Source of the DNA: JAMQPK01 sp963782595
GTDB lineage: Bacteria > Acidobacteriota > Vicinamibacteria > Vicinamibacterales > JAMQPK01
Reading direction: 5' to 3'
DNA: 64,000 bases
Assembly: GCA_963782595.1 (NCBI GenBank)
Contig: CAWAKJ010000003.1
Coordinates: 434,001-498,000 of the forward strand
Part shown: positions 25,223 to 33,818 of the stretch, piece by piece
Position numbering within the stretch: position 1 is the stretch's first letter
Layout: every line of letters begins with the position of its first letter
The notes under the pieces: model-generated
The model's database searches: none
What the model was told of the DNA's origin: nothing
What the model saw: the letters and a program-made list of their open reading frames with translations, nothing else
Position numbers and translations under genes: made by a program

Positions 25223-26577
25223 AGCAGTGTCAACGGATCGATGTCCATCGAATCTGGGTCGATCGCCTCCACTATTGCGCGTTCGTACTCGCCTCGCGTG
25301 TCGCGCTCCCACGTGTTGGCCAGAAACGGCTCCTCGATCTGTTCTCCCCTGGTGTCGATGATGACTTTCACCTGTGGCCTGAACGGATCGGTCGGATGTT
25401 CGGCCGTCACCACTCCGACTTCGTCCGTGTTCAAACGCACCAGATTCCCCACCGGGAACAATCCCATGATGTTCACGAACCGCTTCAGCAGCTTCTGGTT
25501 GAACGCTGGATTGCCCTGTTCCCCCATGATCGATCTGATGCGATCGGTCGCGAGACCTTCGCGATAAGGGCGATTGCTCCGCAGTGCGTCGAAGACGTCC
25601 GCGATGCTGACGATCATGGTGCAGAGGTTGAGTTCCCGATGGCCGATGTTCTCGGGGTAGCCGCTCAGGTCCTGCTTCAAATGGTGCTCGAAGGCCACAA
25701 TCGGGGCCAGCGCGGGCATCTCGGGAGTCTTCCGGAGAATGTGCGCTCCGTCGATGACGTGGCGTTTCATGATCTCGAACTCGTCTTTCTCGAGCTTGCC
25801 GGGCTTGTTCAGCACCTCGAGCGGGGTGTTCACCTTGCCGATGTCGTGCATGAGCGCCGCGAAGCCGAACTCGCGCAGGAGCGGGCCCTCGAGATTGAGC
25901 GCTCGTGCCTGCGACATCGCGAGCACCGAGACATTCACCATGTGCGTGAACGTGTAGTTGTCGTACTTCTTCAGCGCAGTCAGCGCCATCAGGGATGTGC
26001 GGTCCTGTGTGACGACTTTCGCCAGACTCTCGATGATTTTTCGGGCTGCATTCGGGTCGGGCTTGTCGCCGGACTTCGCCTGATCCCACAGAGTTTCGGC
26101 GGTCTCGACAGCGGTGTTGTAGACCTTCTTCGCCATCTCGATGCCCGTGTGCTGATCGTCGTCGGATTCGACCGTGATCTTGCCGATGGTGATTCGTCTG
26201 ACGCCCCGCGCTATCAGGCGGTCTGGCAGCGGCGAATGGCTTCGGCGATCGGACAGCGATTCGACGAGTGCGCGGACCTCGTCGCGTGTCACACCCTGAT
26301 CGAACGTAATTTTCTCGATTTCACGCTCGTGCATGTCGCGCACGAAACCCACCAGCTGAGCCGAGAATTTTCCCAGCCGGAGATCGTTGACGACGATGTC
26401 GTTGCCGAGAAATCCGACGACGGCATTCCGTCCGCTCTGAAGATTCTTGGTCGTCACCGCGAGCAGGGTGTCGATGCTGCGCGTGACGAGCGGATGCGTC
26501 GGGGCATACAGCTCACCGGCTCGGATGGCGGCAGACAACCGACGCACGAGGTCCTCGCGCAGCACGATCTCGCTCAT
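25219..26577 (-). CDS. HD-GYP-like protein with LYxxxHP module and altered GYP motif (pair 1)
   Basis: A 452-residue protein from the ATG at 26577. Its N-terminal module starts with LYAPTHP (about residues 23-29). The C-terminal HD-GYP domain has an intact HDIGK but HHLKQDLSGYP instead of HHxxxDGxGYP. The glycine after the second aspartate is replaced by Leu, so specificity or activity may differ from the paralogue at 21511-22896. The two HD-GYP proteins are otherwise clearly similar over their full length, including ALMALTALKxYDNYTFTHMV. It overlaps both neighbours by 4 nt, so it is translationally coupled to its HEAT partner. Confidence 0.88.
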   Translation of the reverse strand: MSEIVLREDLVRRLSAAIRAGELYAPTHPLVTRSIDTLLAVTTKNLQSGRNAVVGFLGNDIVVNDLRLGKFSAQLVGFVRDMHEREIEKITFDQGVTRDEVRALVESLSDRRSHSPLPDRLIARGVRRITIGKITVESDDDQHTGIEMAKKVYNTAVETAETLWDQAKSGDKPDPNAARKIIESLAKVVTQDRTSLMALTALKKYDNYTFTHMVNVSVLAMSQARALNLEGPLLREFGFAALMHDIGKVNTPLEVLNKPGKLEKDEFEIMKRHVIDGAHILRKTPEMPALAPIVAFEHHLKQDLSGYPENIGHRELNLCTMIVSIADVFDALRSNRPYREGLATDRIRSIMGEQGNPAFNQKLLKRFVNIMGLFPVGNLVRLNTDEVGVVTAEHPTDPFRPQVKVIIDTRGEQIEEPFLANTWERDTRGEYERAIVEAIDPDSMDIDPLTLL

Positions 26578-28817
26578 GGCTTCGTCGCGGGTCCTCCGGC
26601 ACCCGGCGCAAGGCTGGCCCTGGCCAGCTTGCGCAGAAGTCGGTCGCCGCCGGCAGCCGCTTCGGCCAGCTCGCGCCGCGATTCGTCCGTCCCGATCGAC
26701 ACCAGCGCGTCGACCGCCGTGTTCTTCAGTGCCCGGTTCTTCGCCCATGCGAACCACCGTGTGCGCCGGGCGATCCGGCCAATCGGGCGCACGGCCGTAT
26801 CGGTGTGTACGACCTTGAGCGCGCTCAAGGTATCGATGACGACCGCGTGGTCCTTGCCGAGCGGCTCGCTCTCGTCGAGGATGCGCACGAGCATCGGCAC
26901 GACTCGTGCGTCACGGCCGGCCACCAGCGCGTCGATCACGGCGCGGCGCTGATCGCCGGTCACCGCACGCAGCACCGTGTGAATGGCGCGTGCCGCGGCG
27001 GGATCGTGGATGTTCGACATGGCCGCAACGGCCGCGCGCACGACGTTCATGTCGCTGCGGCGGAGCAGTGGCTGGAGTAGCGGCACCGCGTCGGGCGAGG
27101 CAATGCGGCCGAGAAGGTCGGCGACGTGTGCCTGCACATACGAGCGCTCGTCGTCGATGAACGAGGCGAGCCGCGAGACGGCCGGGGCGCCGAGACCGAC
27201 GATGATGTTCGACGCCCGGACACGGGCGGCGGTGCGTTCCTGCACGCGAAGCATCATCCCGAGCACCTCGACGACCGCCACGCCGACCAGACGGCAGATT
27301 TCGGTGAACGTCGCGAGGCTCTCCTCGTCGAAGTCTCCGATCATCGTGACCGTCTCGTACATCGCCGCCGACGTGGCGAGGCGCGCGAGCGCGTCGCGGC
27401 AGGCGGCAGACGCGACGAACTTCTTGTTCGTGGCCCCTTCGGCGAGCGCGGCGGCGACGCGCTGCGCGTCCCGGTAGTCGCCCGCCATAAGCAAATCCTC
27501 GGCAAGGGCGGTCATGTCGTCGGCGATCTCGGCTGCCCGCGCGGCTTCGCGCTCGAGCCTGAGCAGATCGATGATGAGCACCACCGACAGCCTTCGAACG
27601 TTCTGCTGGCCGAGGCTCTCGGTCCACTCGGGCATTTCCTCGGGCAGGTCCTTCACCGCGATCGCTTCGCCGCGCGTGATGGCGCCGTCGAGCTGTGCCC
27701 GGTACTGCACCGAGACGAATGCCGCATCGTTGTACGAGATGAGCAGCTCTTCCATCGAAGACCAGATGGACTTGAACTGCTTCGACTGTCCGAACGCGCT
27801 CTCCGACAGCAGGGTGCGCGTCATGCTGAGCACCCGTTGCTTGCGTTCGGGGTCGGGTGCGATCGTGTTGAAAACTTCCGCCAGGCGGCTGCTGGCCTGG
27901 CCTTCATGGGACAAGGCCGTCGCGAGAAGCTGGGCGACCTTCATGTCGTCGAACGCGCCCGAGAGCGCGCGGACCACCTGGACGGCTTCGGTGGGGTCGT
28001 CCTCGCTCCGAAGCATCTCCATGACGACGCTGACGTTCAGGGTCGAGGCCGCGACGGCCAGATTCCGCATGGTTGCGTCGGATTTGTCCGCCGCCTTTAC
28101 GGCGACGATGCTGGCCAGGTGGCGGAAGGCGGCGAGCACCGTCGCGGCCTGCGTCGTAATCATCGGCGCGCCATCCGCGGCGCATTTGTGGGCCATGACG
28201 GCCGTGGCCAGTTCGCCGATCTCCAGGGGATCGCCCGCGATGGCGAGCAATTGCTGCTGAGCGAGCTCGTCCATCGCTTTCTGACCCGTGACAATCGAGT
28301 GCACGATCGACTTCCAGACATCGTCGTGCCGGCGGTCAACGTGCTGATCTTTGTCCTCGAGCACGTGCGCGAAGTCGATTTGCTCCATCGCGATGGAGGG
28401 GTCCCCGTCCTCCCGCCACATCCCGACGGGGCCACCGCGGACACGCAGGGTTTCGCGATCGAGCGCCAACATGTACAGCAGCTTCGCGATGGCGTCTGCC
28501 GGTACGGTGCCCAGAAACGTCAGCCGCAGCAGGTCGCGATCGTGCAGCAGGCGCGCCGCCTCCTCGAGTTGCGGAGTGTGCGGCACCGGCACGTTTTCGA
28601 TCATGAGGCTGTCGGGCGTGATGCCGATAGAAAACACCGCGTCGTTGGTCGCACTCTGGATGGCGTCGGCGAGGCGCTCGAACGAGGCCCGTACGGCGGG
28701 ATGGTCCTCGGGGTAGAGGGTCCAATGCCGGGCGGCAGCGACAAGGGTGCGAGCCAGCCTGGTGACGCCTTCGACGAGCTCGGGCGCCAGTTTAGTGGCC
28801 AGGGGTTGAGAAGACAC
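26574..28817 (-). CDS. HEAT-repeat protein with LYxxxHP N-terminal module (pair 1)
   Basis: A 747-residue protein starting at GTG 28817. The N-terminal module has LYPEDHP at about residues 34-40, followed by VFSIGITPDSLMIENVPVPH and LHDRDLLRLTFLG. The same layout is seen in the second HEAT protein and, less closely, in the HD-GYP proteins. The C-terminal third is HEAT-like (VSRLASFIDDERSYVQAHVA, RSDMNVVRAAVAAMSNI). No enzymatic motif is seen. It is the first gene of the four-gene operon, 36 nt divergent from the nucleoside operon. The N-terminal APELVEG could derive from a common TCGACGAGCTCGGG-type repeat. Confidence 0.8.
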   Translation of the reverse strand: MSSQPLATKLAPELVEGVTRLARTLVAAARHWTLYPEDHPAVRASFERLADAIQSATNDAVFSIGITPDSLMIENVPVPHTPQLEEAARLLHDRDLLRLTFLGTVPADAIAKLLYMLALDRETLRVRGGPVGMWREDGDPSIAMEQIDFAHVLEDKDQHVDRRHDDVWKSIVHSIVTGQKAMDELAQQQLLAIAGDPLEIGELATAVMAHKCAADGAPMITTQAATVLAAFRHLASIVAVKAADKSDATMRNLAVAASTLNVSVVMEMLRSEDDPTEAVQVVRALSGAFDDMKVAQLLATALSHEGQASSRLAEVFNTIAPDPERKQRVLSMTRTLLSESAFGQSKQFKSIWSSMEELLISYNDAAFVSVQYRAQLDGAITRGEAIAVKDLPEEMPEWTESLGQQNVRRLSVVLIIDLLRLEREAARAAEIADDMTALAEDLLMAGDYRDAQRVAAALAEGATNKKFVASAACRDALARLATSAAMYETVTMIGDFDEESLATFTEICRLVGVAVVEVLGMMLRVQERTAARVRASNIIVGLGAPAVSRLASFIDDERSYVQAHVADLLGRIASPDAVPLLQPLLRRSDMNVVRAAVAAMSNIHDPAAARAIHTVLRAVTGDQRRAVIDALVAGRDARVVPMLVRILDESEPLGKDHAVVIDTLSALKVVHTDTAVRPIGRIARRTRWFAWAKNRALKNTAVDALVSIGTDESRRELAEAAAGGDRLLRKLARASLAPGAGGPATKP

Positions 28818-28833
28818 GATTCTTCGTTATTAT
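28806..28833 (+). promoter_or_regulatory. Candidate sigma-70-like promoter of the nucleoside operon
   Basis: TTGAGA (28806-28811) and TATTAT (28828-28833) are spaced 16 nt apart. Transcription would begin about 14 nt before the ATG at 28854. The -35 box overlaps the start of the divergent HEAT gene, so the two operons could influence each other. Assigned by eye only. Confidence 0.35.
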
Positions 28834-28853
28834 CGGACGCACACGGTTCCCGG

Positions 28854-30158
28854 ATGCGCGCTGTCGACATCATTCAAAAGAAGCGGGACGGCGGCGTCCT
28901 CTCACCCGAGGAGATCCGGTTCATGATTGCCGGGGTTACCGATTTTTCACTTCCTGACTATCAGGTTGCCGCGCTGCTGATGGCGATACTCCTGCGCGGG
29001 ATGACGGCCGAGGAGACGTCGGTGCTGACCGATGCCATGGTGCGATCGGGTGTGCGCGTCGATCTGTCGGACATCCCCGGCGTCAAGATCGACAAGCACA
29101 GCACGGGCGGCGTCGGCGACAAGACGTCGATCGTCATCGCGCCGCTCGTGGCCGCATGTGGTGCGGTCGTGCCGATGATGTCGGGGCGCGGTCTCGGCCA
29201 TACGGGCGGCACTCTCGACAAGCTCGAGTCGATTCCCGGATTCAGGACCAATCTGTCCATGACAGAAATGCGGGCGTCGCTGTCGGCCATCGGGTGCGCC
29301 TTGATCGGACAGACGGCGCAGATCGCGCCGGCCGACAAGAAGCTCTACGCCCTGCGCGACGTGACCGGCACGATCGAGAGCGTGTCGCTGATTTCCGCGT
29401 CGATCATGAGCAAGAAGATCGCCGAAGGCATCGACGCGCTCGTGCTCGACGTGAAGTGCGGCAAGGGCGCGTTCATGAAGACGCCGGCTGCGGCGCGCGA
29501 GCTCGCCGAGTCTCTGGTGGCAATCGGGAAGTCGGCCGGCGTCGAGACCCGGGCCGTCATCACGGCCATGAACTGGCCGATTGGGTACACCGTCGGCAAC
29601 GCCAACGAAGTGATCGAGTGCATCGAGTTGCTGAAAGGCGAAGGGCGAGCCGATCTGCTCGAGAACTCATTACAGTTGAGCGAGCGCATGCTCGTCATGG
29701 CGGGGGTTGCCGGCGATCGATCGGAAGCCGAAGTGATGTGCCGGCGGGCGCTCGATTCGGGCCAGGCGCTCGAACGGCTGAGAGCGATCATTGAACGTCA
29801 GGGCGGCGACCCGCGGGTCATCGATGATTACAGCCTCATGCCCCAGGCGCCCAGAGAGCACGTGATCAGGGCGCCGATCGATGGCTTCGTCTACGAACTG
29901 GACGCCGGCCTCATTGGTCGCGCGTCGGTCGTGCTCGGGGGCGGCAGGGATCAGGTTGATGACGAGATCGATGCGGCGGTCGGTATCATGATTCCGGCAA
30001 CAGTCGGCGATCAGGTGCGAAAGGGCGATGCTGTGCTGCGGGTGCGCTATCGCTCTGAAGAACGGCTCGAAGATGCTCTTGAGCTTCTGATGCCGGCGGT
30101 TCGAGTGGATGCCTCGCCGCCACCGGCGGGACCTCTTGTGATTGATGAGGTGATGTGA
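28854..30158 (+). CDS. deoA: Pyrimidine-nucleoside (thymidine) phosphorylase
   Basis: A 434-residue phosphorylase of normal length. The long open frame upstream is antisense to the HEAT gene; the true start is MRAVDIIQKKRDGG. The family signature KIDKHSTGGVGDKTS and MMSGRGLGHTGGTLDKLES are intact, as are the catalytic-domain ALRDVTGTIESVSLI and the C-terminal alpha/beta domain. It splits thymidine, uridine or deoxyuridine with phosphate to base plus (deoxy)ribose-1-phosphate; the exact preference (DeoA or Pdp) cannot be read from sequence alone. It heads a seven-gene nucleoside uptake and salvage operon and overlaps the next gene by one base. Confidence 0.93.
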   Translation: MRAVDIIQKKRDGGVLSPEEIRFMIAGVTDFSLPDYQVAALLMAILLRGMTAEETSVLTDAMVRSGVRVDLSDIPGVKIDKHSTGGVGDKTSIVIAPLVAACGAVVPMMSGRGLGHTGGTLDKLESIPGFRTNLSMTEMRASLSAIGCALIGQTAQIAPADKKLYALRDVTGTIESVSLISASIMSKKIAEGIDALVLDVKCGKGAFMKTPAAARELAESLVAIGKSAGVETRAVITAMNWPIGYTVGNANEVIECIELLKGEGRADLLENSLQLSERMLVMAGVAGDRSEAEVMCRRALDSGQALERLRAIIERQGGDPRVIDDYSLMPQAPREHVIRAPIDGFVYELDAGLIGRASVVLGGGRDQVDDEIDAAVGIMIPATVGDQVRKGDAVLRVRYRSEERLEDALELLMPAVRVDASPPPAGPLVIDEVM

Positions 30159-31219
30159 TGCGCGCGTCCGCGACCCTGGCGCTCTCGTGCGCCTCGCTTC
30201 TCTCCGGCTGCAGCCCGCAGGCCTATGCGGTTGGCGATCCCGTGGCAACCGATACGGGCATCGTGTTCGACATTGGCGGCAAAGACGACCGCTCGTTCAA
30301 CGCCGCTGCGTGGAACGGCGTGAAATGCGCCGAGACGGGGAAGTGGCCCGACGGCTCCGATTGCGGCAAGCCCACGCTGGGCATTCTGCTGCGCGACGTC
30401 GAGCCGGGCACGCCGGTGAACATCGAGCCGGCGATGCGGGCGTTTGCCGAACGGCGGTTCGACCTCATTATCGGAATCGGATTCGCCCAGGCGCCCATCC
30501 TCGAGGCCGTCGCCAGGGACTACCCGAACATTCAGTTCGCTATCGTCGACGGCGTGAGCGAGCAGCCGAATGTCGCCTCCCTCGTATTCAAAGAGCACGA
30601 GGGTTCCTATCTGGTCGGCATCCTGGCGGCGATGACCACCAAAACGGGCACACTCGGTTTTCTCGGGGGCATGGATATCGGTCTCATTCACCGGTTCGCC
30701 AAGGGGTTCGAGGAAGGGGCGAAATCCGTCAACCCGAACATACGGATTCTCGAAAACTTCGTCGGGGTCACCGACGCGGCATGGAACAATCCGGGTCGCG
30801 GGAAAGAGCTCGCGCTCGCGCAGATCGCGAAGGGGGCCGATGTGATCTTCACGGCGGCCGGCAACTCCGGCCTCGGCGCGTTCGACGCCGTCGAAGAGAT
30901 GGGACGCGATGCAAACGGGCGTGCGACGCACTTCGTCATCGGCGTCGATTCGAACCAGAACATGATGAAGCCGGGGTTCGTGCTCACGAGCATGGTGAAG
31001 CGGGTGGACAATGCCGTGTATCAAATCGTGAGAGAAGTGAAAGAGAAGCGGTTCAAAGCGGGCCTTCACGTCTTCGGCCTCGAAAGCGACGGCGTCGGTT
31101 ACGCCGTGGACGAGTTCAACAGAGATCTGCTGACCCCGCAGGCCATCAAGGCGGCCGAAGAGGCCCGGCGGAAGATCATTGCGGGGGAAATCAAGGTGAC
31201 CGATGCGATGTTTCAATGA
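30158..31219 (+). CDS. BMP/PnrA-family nucleoside-binding lipoprotein
   Basis: A 353-residue periplasmic binding lipoprotein. The signal peptide ends in a lipobox (LLSGC, Cys at about 20). The Bmp/Med domain is shown by GIVFDIGGKDDRSFNAAAW, then FDLIIGIGFAQ, LGFLGGMDIGLIHRFAKGF and VIGVDSNQNMMKPG. Relatives (PnrA of Treponema, BmpA/NupN) bind purine or other nucleosides for an ABC importer. The ABC ATPase and both permeases follow directly. Start: ATG 30158, overlapping the deoA stop; GTG 30155 is also possible. Confidence 0.92.
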   Translation: MRASATLALSCASLLSGCSPQAYAVGDPVATDTGIVFDIGGKDDRSFNAAAWNGVKCAETGKWPDGSDCGKPTLGILLRDVEPGTPVNIEPAMRAFAERRFDLIIGIGFAQAPILEAVARDYPNIQFAIVDGVSEQPNVASLVFKEHEGSYLVGILAAMTTKTGTLGFLGGMDIGLIHRFAKGFEEGAKSVNPNIRILENFVGVTDAAWNNPGRGKELALAQIAKGADVIFTAAGNSGLGAFDAVEEMGRDANGRATHFVIGVDSNQNMMKPGFVLTSMVKRVDNAVYQIVREVKEKRFKAGLHVFGLESDGVGYAVDEFNRDLLTPQAIKAAEEARRKIIAGEIKVTDAMFQ

Positions 31220-32763
31220 TCCAGCTCAGAAACATCACTAAGCGCTTCGGCGGCGTCCTCGCGAACGACCACATCAACATCACGGTCGAGCCCGGTACGA
31301 TTCACGCCATCGTTGGCGAGAACGGAGCGGGGAAGTCGACCGCCATGCGCATCGCCTACGGCTTCTATACGGCCGAAAGCGGCGAGATTGTCATCGATGG
31401 CCAGGCGCGAGAGATTCGGCGGCCACTTGACGCCATTGCGCTCGGCGTCGGCATGGTCCACCAGCACTTCATGCTCGTGGACACGATGACCGTGGCCGAG
31501 AACATATCGCTGGGCGCCGAGACTGGTGCCGCTCTGACGCTCGACATCCAGGAAGCCGCCGCTCGCATCCGCCGGCTTTCGGAACAGTTCACGCTCTCGG
31601 TCGATCCACACGCGGTCGTCGAAGACCTTTCAGTGGGTCAGCAGCAGCGCGTGGAGCTGCTGAAGGCGCTCTATCGCAATGCACGGCTCCTCATTCTCGA
31701 CGAGCCAACGGCGGTCCTGACGCCGCAGGAAGTGGACGAGTTCTTTGCCATCCTCAGGCAAATGCGCACCCAGGGGAAGACCGTCGTCATCATCACTCAC
31801 AAGCTGGCAGAGGTGCTCGCCATATCAGACGACGTGACGGTGATGCGGGACGGAAGAGTGGTGGGCCGCGTGAAGACCAGCGAGACCAACGCCGCCGAGC
31901 TCGCCCGGCTGATGGTGGGCAGAGATGTCCTGCTTCGCGTCGAGACGCCGCCGGCTCGTCCTGGCGATGTCGTCCTGAGCGTTCGAAATCTGTCGGTTGG
32001 AAAAGGCTCCGGGAGCCCTTTTCGAGCGGGTTCGGCGAAAAAGGCTCCCGGAGCCCTTTCTGCCGTGAAGAACGTCACGTTCGAGGTCAGGGCAGGTGAG
32101 ATTGTCGGCATCGCCGGCGTCGAAGGCAATGGCCAGCGCGAGTTGGTCGAAGCCATTGCGGGTCTCGTGGATCCGGCGCTGGTCTCAGGCGAGCTGTCGC
32201 TGGCCGGCGCGACGCTTACCGGGCTCGATGCCCGTCGGCGCCGCGAGCGCGGCATCGCGCACATTCCGGAAGATCGGCATCGCCGCGGGTTGCTGCTCGA
32301 GTTCGATCTCAGCGAGAACGTCATTCTCGGCGATCACTACAGGCCGCCGATTGCGCCGGGTGCCATGCTGGACCAGCGCGAAGTGCGGCGCCGCACGGAA
32401 GACATCATCCGGCGATTCGACGTGCGGCCGCCAAGCCCGGAGCTGCCGGCGCGTGCGCTGTCGGGAGGCAACCAGCAGAAGCTCGTCATCGGCCGCGAAT
32501 TCGGGTTGCCGCCGACGCTGCTGCTGGTGGCTCAGCCCACGCGCGGCGTCGACATCGGAGCGATCGAATTCATCCACCGCAAGCTGGTTGCGCTTCGCGA
32601 CGCCGGTTGCGCCGTGCTCCTGATCTCTGCTGAGCTCGAAGAGGTCATGTCGCTCTCGGATCGGCTCCTGGTGATTCGCGATGGGCGGATTGCCGGCGAG
32701 GTCGATCCGAAGACGGCGAAAACCGACGAAATCGGAGGCCTGATGACGGGAGCGGTCAGGTGA
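31216..32763 (+). CDS. Nucleoside ABC importer ATPase, two fused nucleotide-binding domains
   Basis: A 515-residue tandem ATPase of the sugar/nucleoside (NupO/YufO, MglA-like) type. Domain 1 has Walker A GENGAGKST, signature LSVGQQQRVELLKAL and Walker B LLILDEPTAVL. Domain 2 has a degenerate Walker A (GVEGNGQREL), signature LSGGNQQKLVIGRE and LLLVAQPTRGVD. This asymmetry is normal for the family. It overlaps the lipoprotein gene by 4 nt. The linker between the domains contains an in-frame palindromic repeat (32001-32060) encoding GKGSGSPFRAGSAKKAPGAL, which is not expected in the family. Confidence 0.94.
   Translation: MIQLRNITKRFGGVLANDHINITVEPGTIHAIVGENGAGKSTAMRIAYGFYTAESGEIVIDGQAREIRRPLDAIALGVGMVHQHFMLVDTMTVAENISLGAETGAALTLDIQEAAARIRRLSEQFTLSVDPHAVVEDLSVGQQQRVELLKALYRNARLLILDEPTAVLTPQEVDEFFAILRQMRTQGKTVVIITHKLAEVLAISDDVTVMRDGRVVGRVKTSETNAAELARLMVGRDVLLRVETPPARPGDVVLSVRNLSVGKGSGSPFRAGSAKKAPGALSAVKNVTFEVRAGEIVGIAGVEGNGQRELVEAIAGLVDPALVSGELSLAGATLTGLDARRRRERGIAHIPEDRHRRGLLLEFDLSENVILGDHYRPPIAPGAMLDQREVRRRTEDIIRRFDVRPPSPELPARALSGGNQQKLVIGREFGLPPTLLLVAQPTRGVDIGAIEFIHRKLVALRDAGCAVLLISAELEEVMSLSDRLLVIRDGRIAGEVDPKTAKTDEIGGLMTGAVR
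32001..32060. repeat. GGCTCCGGGAGCC double palindrome inside the ABC ATPase gene (family H)
   Basis: AAAAGGCTCCGGGAGCCC (32001-32018) and AAAAAGGCTCCCGGAGCCC (32038-32056) form nested inverted arms, read in frame between the two ATPase domains. The same element occurs intergenically at 40679-40733. A half copy (GGCTCCGGGAGC) lies at the 3' end of mtnA (37512-37523). Confidence 0.85.
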
Positions 32764-33818
32764 GTCTGTTGTTTCCGCTCGTCGCCGTCCTTGCGGCGTT
32801 CGCTGTCGGCAGCGTATTCGTGCTGGCCGTCGGCGGCAACCCGATCGAGACCTTTGGATTGCTGGTCGGCAGCGCGCTCTGGTGGCCAGACGGCATCGGC
32901 TACACGCTCTTCCTCGCGACACCACTCATCTTTACGGGCCTCGCGGTCGCGGTGGCGTTCCGCGCGGGATTGTTGAACATCGGCGCGGAAGGACAGCTGT
33001 ACGTCGCGGCGTTCGCGACCGCGTGGGTCGGCATCGTCTTCGGCAACATTCCGGCGATCGCGCTCGTTCCGCTGTGTATGGGGGCAGCGGTGCTGGCCGG
33101 TGGCATCTGGGGCGCGATTCCTGGAGTGCTGAAAGCGCGTTTCGGCTCGCACGAAGTGATCAATACGATCATGATGAACTTCATTGCGGTTGCATTGGTG
33201 AGCTACTTTACGCAGTATCATTACCGCGTCCCTGGCGATCCGATTCTGCAGTCCGCACCCATTTCCGCCAACGCATACATCGCCCGGCTCGGCGACATCG
33301 TTCCGGGACTGCCCGTGCGCATTCCATTGAACGTCTCTTTTGGGCTCGCGCTGGCGGCATGCGCGTTCGTGTACGTGTTCCTGTGGCGCACCAAATGGGG
33401 GTATGAGATTCGGGCGACCGGCAGCAATCCGTCGGCGGCCGAGTACGGCGGGATTGCTGTGAAGCGCCAGATTGTGCTGGCGATGGCTATTTCCGGCGGA
33501 TTGGCGGGGATGGTGGGGATTAACGAGGTGCTCGGCTATCGTCACCGTTACTACGACGGGTTCTCCGATAACTACGGATTCACCGGTATTGCCGTCGCGC
33601 TGCTGGGGCGGAACCATCCCGTTGGGGTGATATTCGCCGCGCTGCTCTTTGCCGTTCTCTCGCGCGGCGGCATTCCCGTCGATGCGTTCACGCAGCACGT
33701 CACGAAAGACATCGTCCAGATTCTCCAGGCGACGATCATTCTGTTCGTCGCCGCCGAAGCGCTGTTCCGCGCGCCCCTCCTTCGCCTGTGGCTTCGGCGA
33801 GGCAGGCTACGTGGCTGA
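32760..33818 (+). CDS. Nucleoside ABC importer permease 1 (NupP-like)
   Basis: A 352-residue polytopic permease of the BPD_transp_2 family (about 8-10 helices). It has GLAVAVAFRAGLLNIGAEGQ and SHEVINTIMMNFIAVALVSY, the usual signature stretches. With the second permease and the ATPase it forms the importer fed by the BMP lipoprotein. GTG start; GTGA overlap with the ATPase stop. The C-terminus is arginine-rich (LRLWLRRGRLRG). Confidence 0.92.
   Translation: MSLLFPLVAVLAAFAVGSVFVLAVGGNPIETFGLLVGSALWWPDGIGYTLFLATPLIFTGLAVAVAFRAGLLNIGAEGQLYVAAFATAWVGIVFGNIPAIALVPLCMGAAVLAGGIWGAIPGVLKARFGSHEVINTIMMNFIAVALVSYFTQYHYRVPGDPILQSAPISANAYIARLGDIVPGLPVRIPLNVSFGLALAACAFVYVFLWRTKWGYEIRATGSNPSAAEYGGIAVKRQIVLAMAISGGLAGMVGINEVLGYRHRYYDGFSDNYGFTGIAVALLGRNHPVGVIFAALLFAVLSRGGIPVDAFTQHVTKDIVQILQATIILFVAAEALFRAPLLRLWLRRGRLRG

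Noticed and set aside
27126..28853. Large N-terminal extension of the pyrimidine phosphorylase
   Set aside because: The frame is open upstream only because it is antisense to the HEAT gene; the conserved protein starts at 28854.
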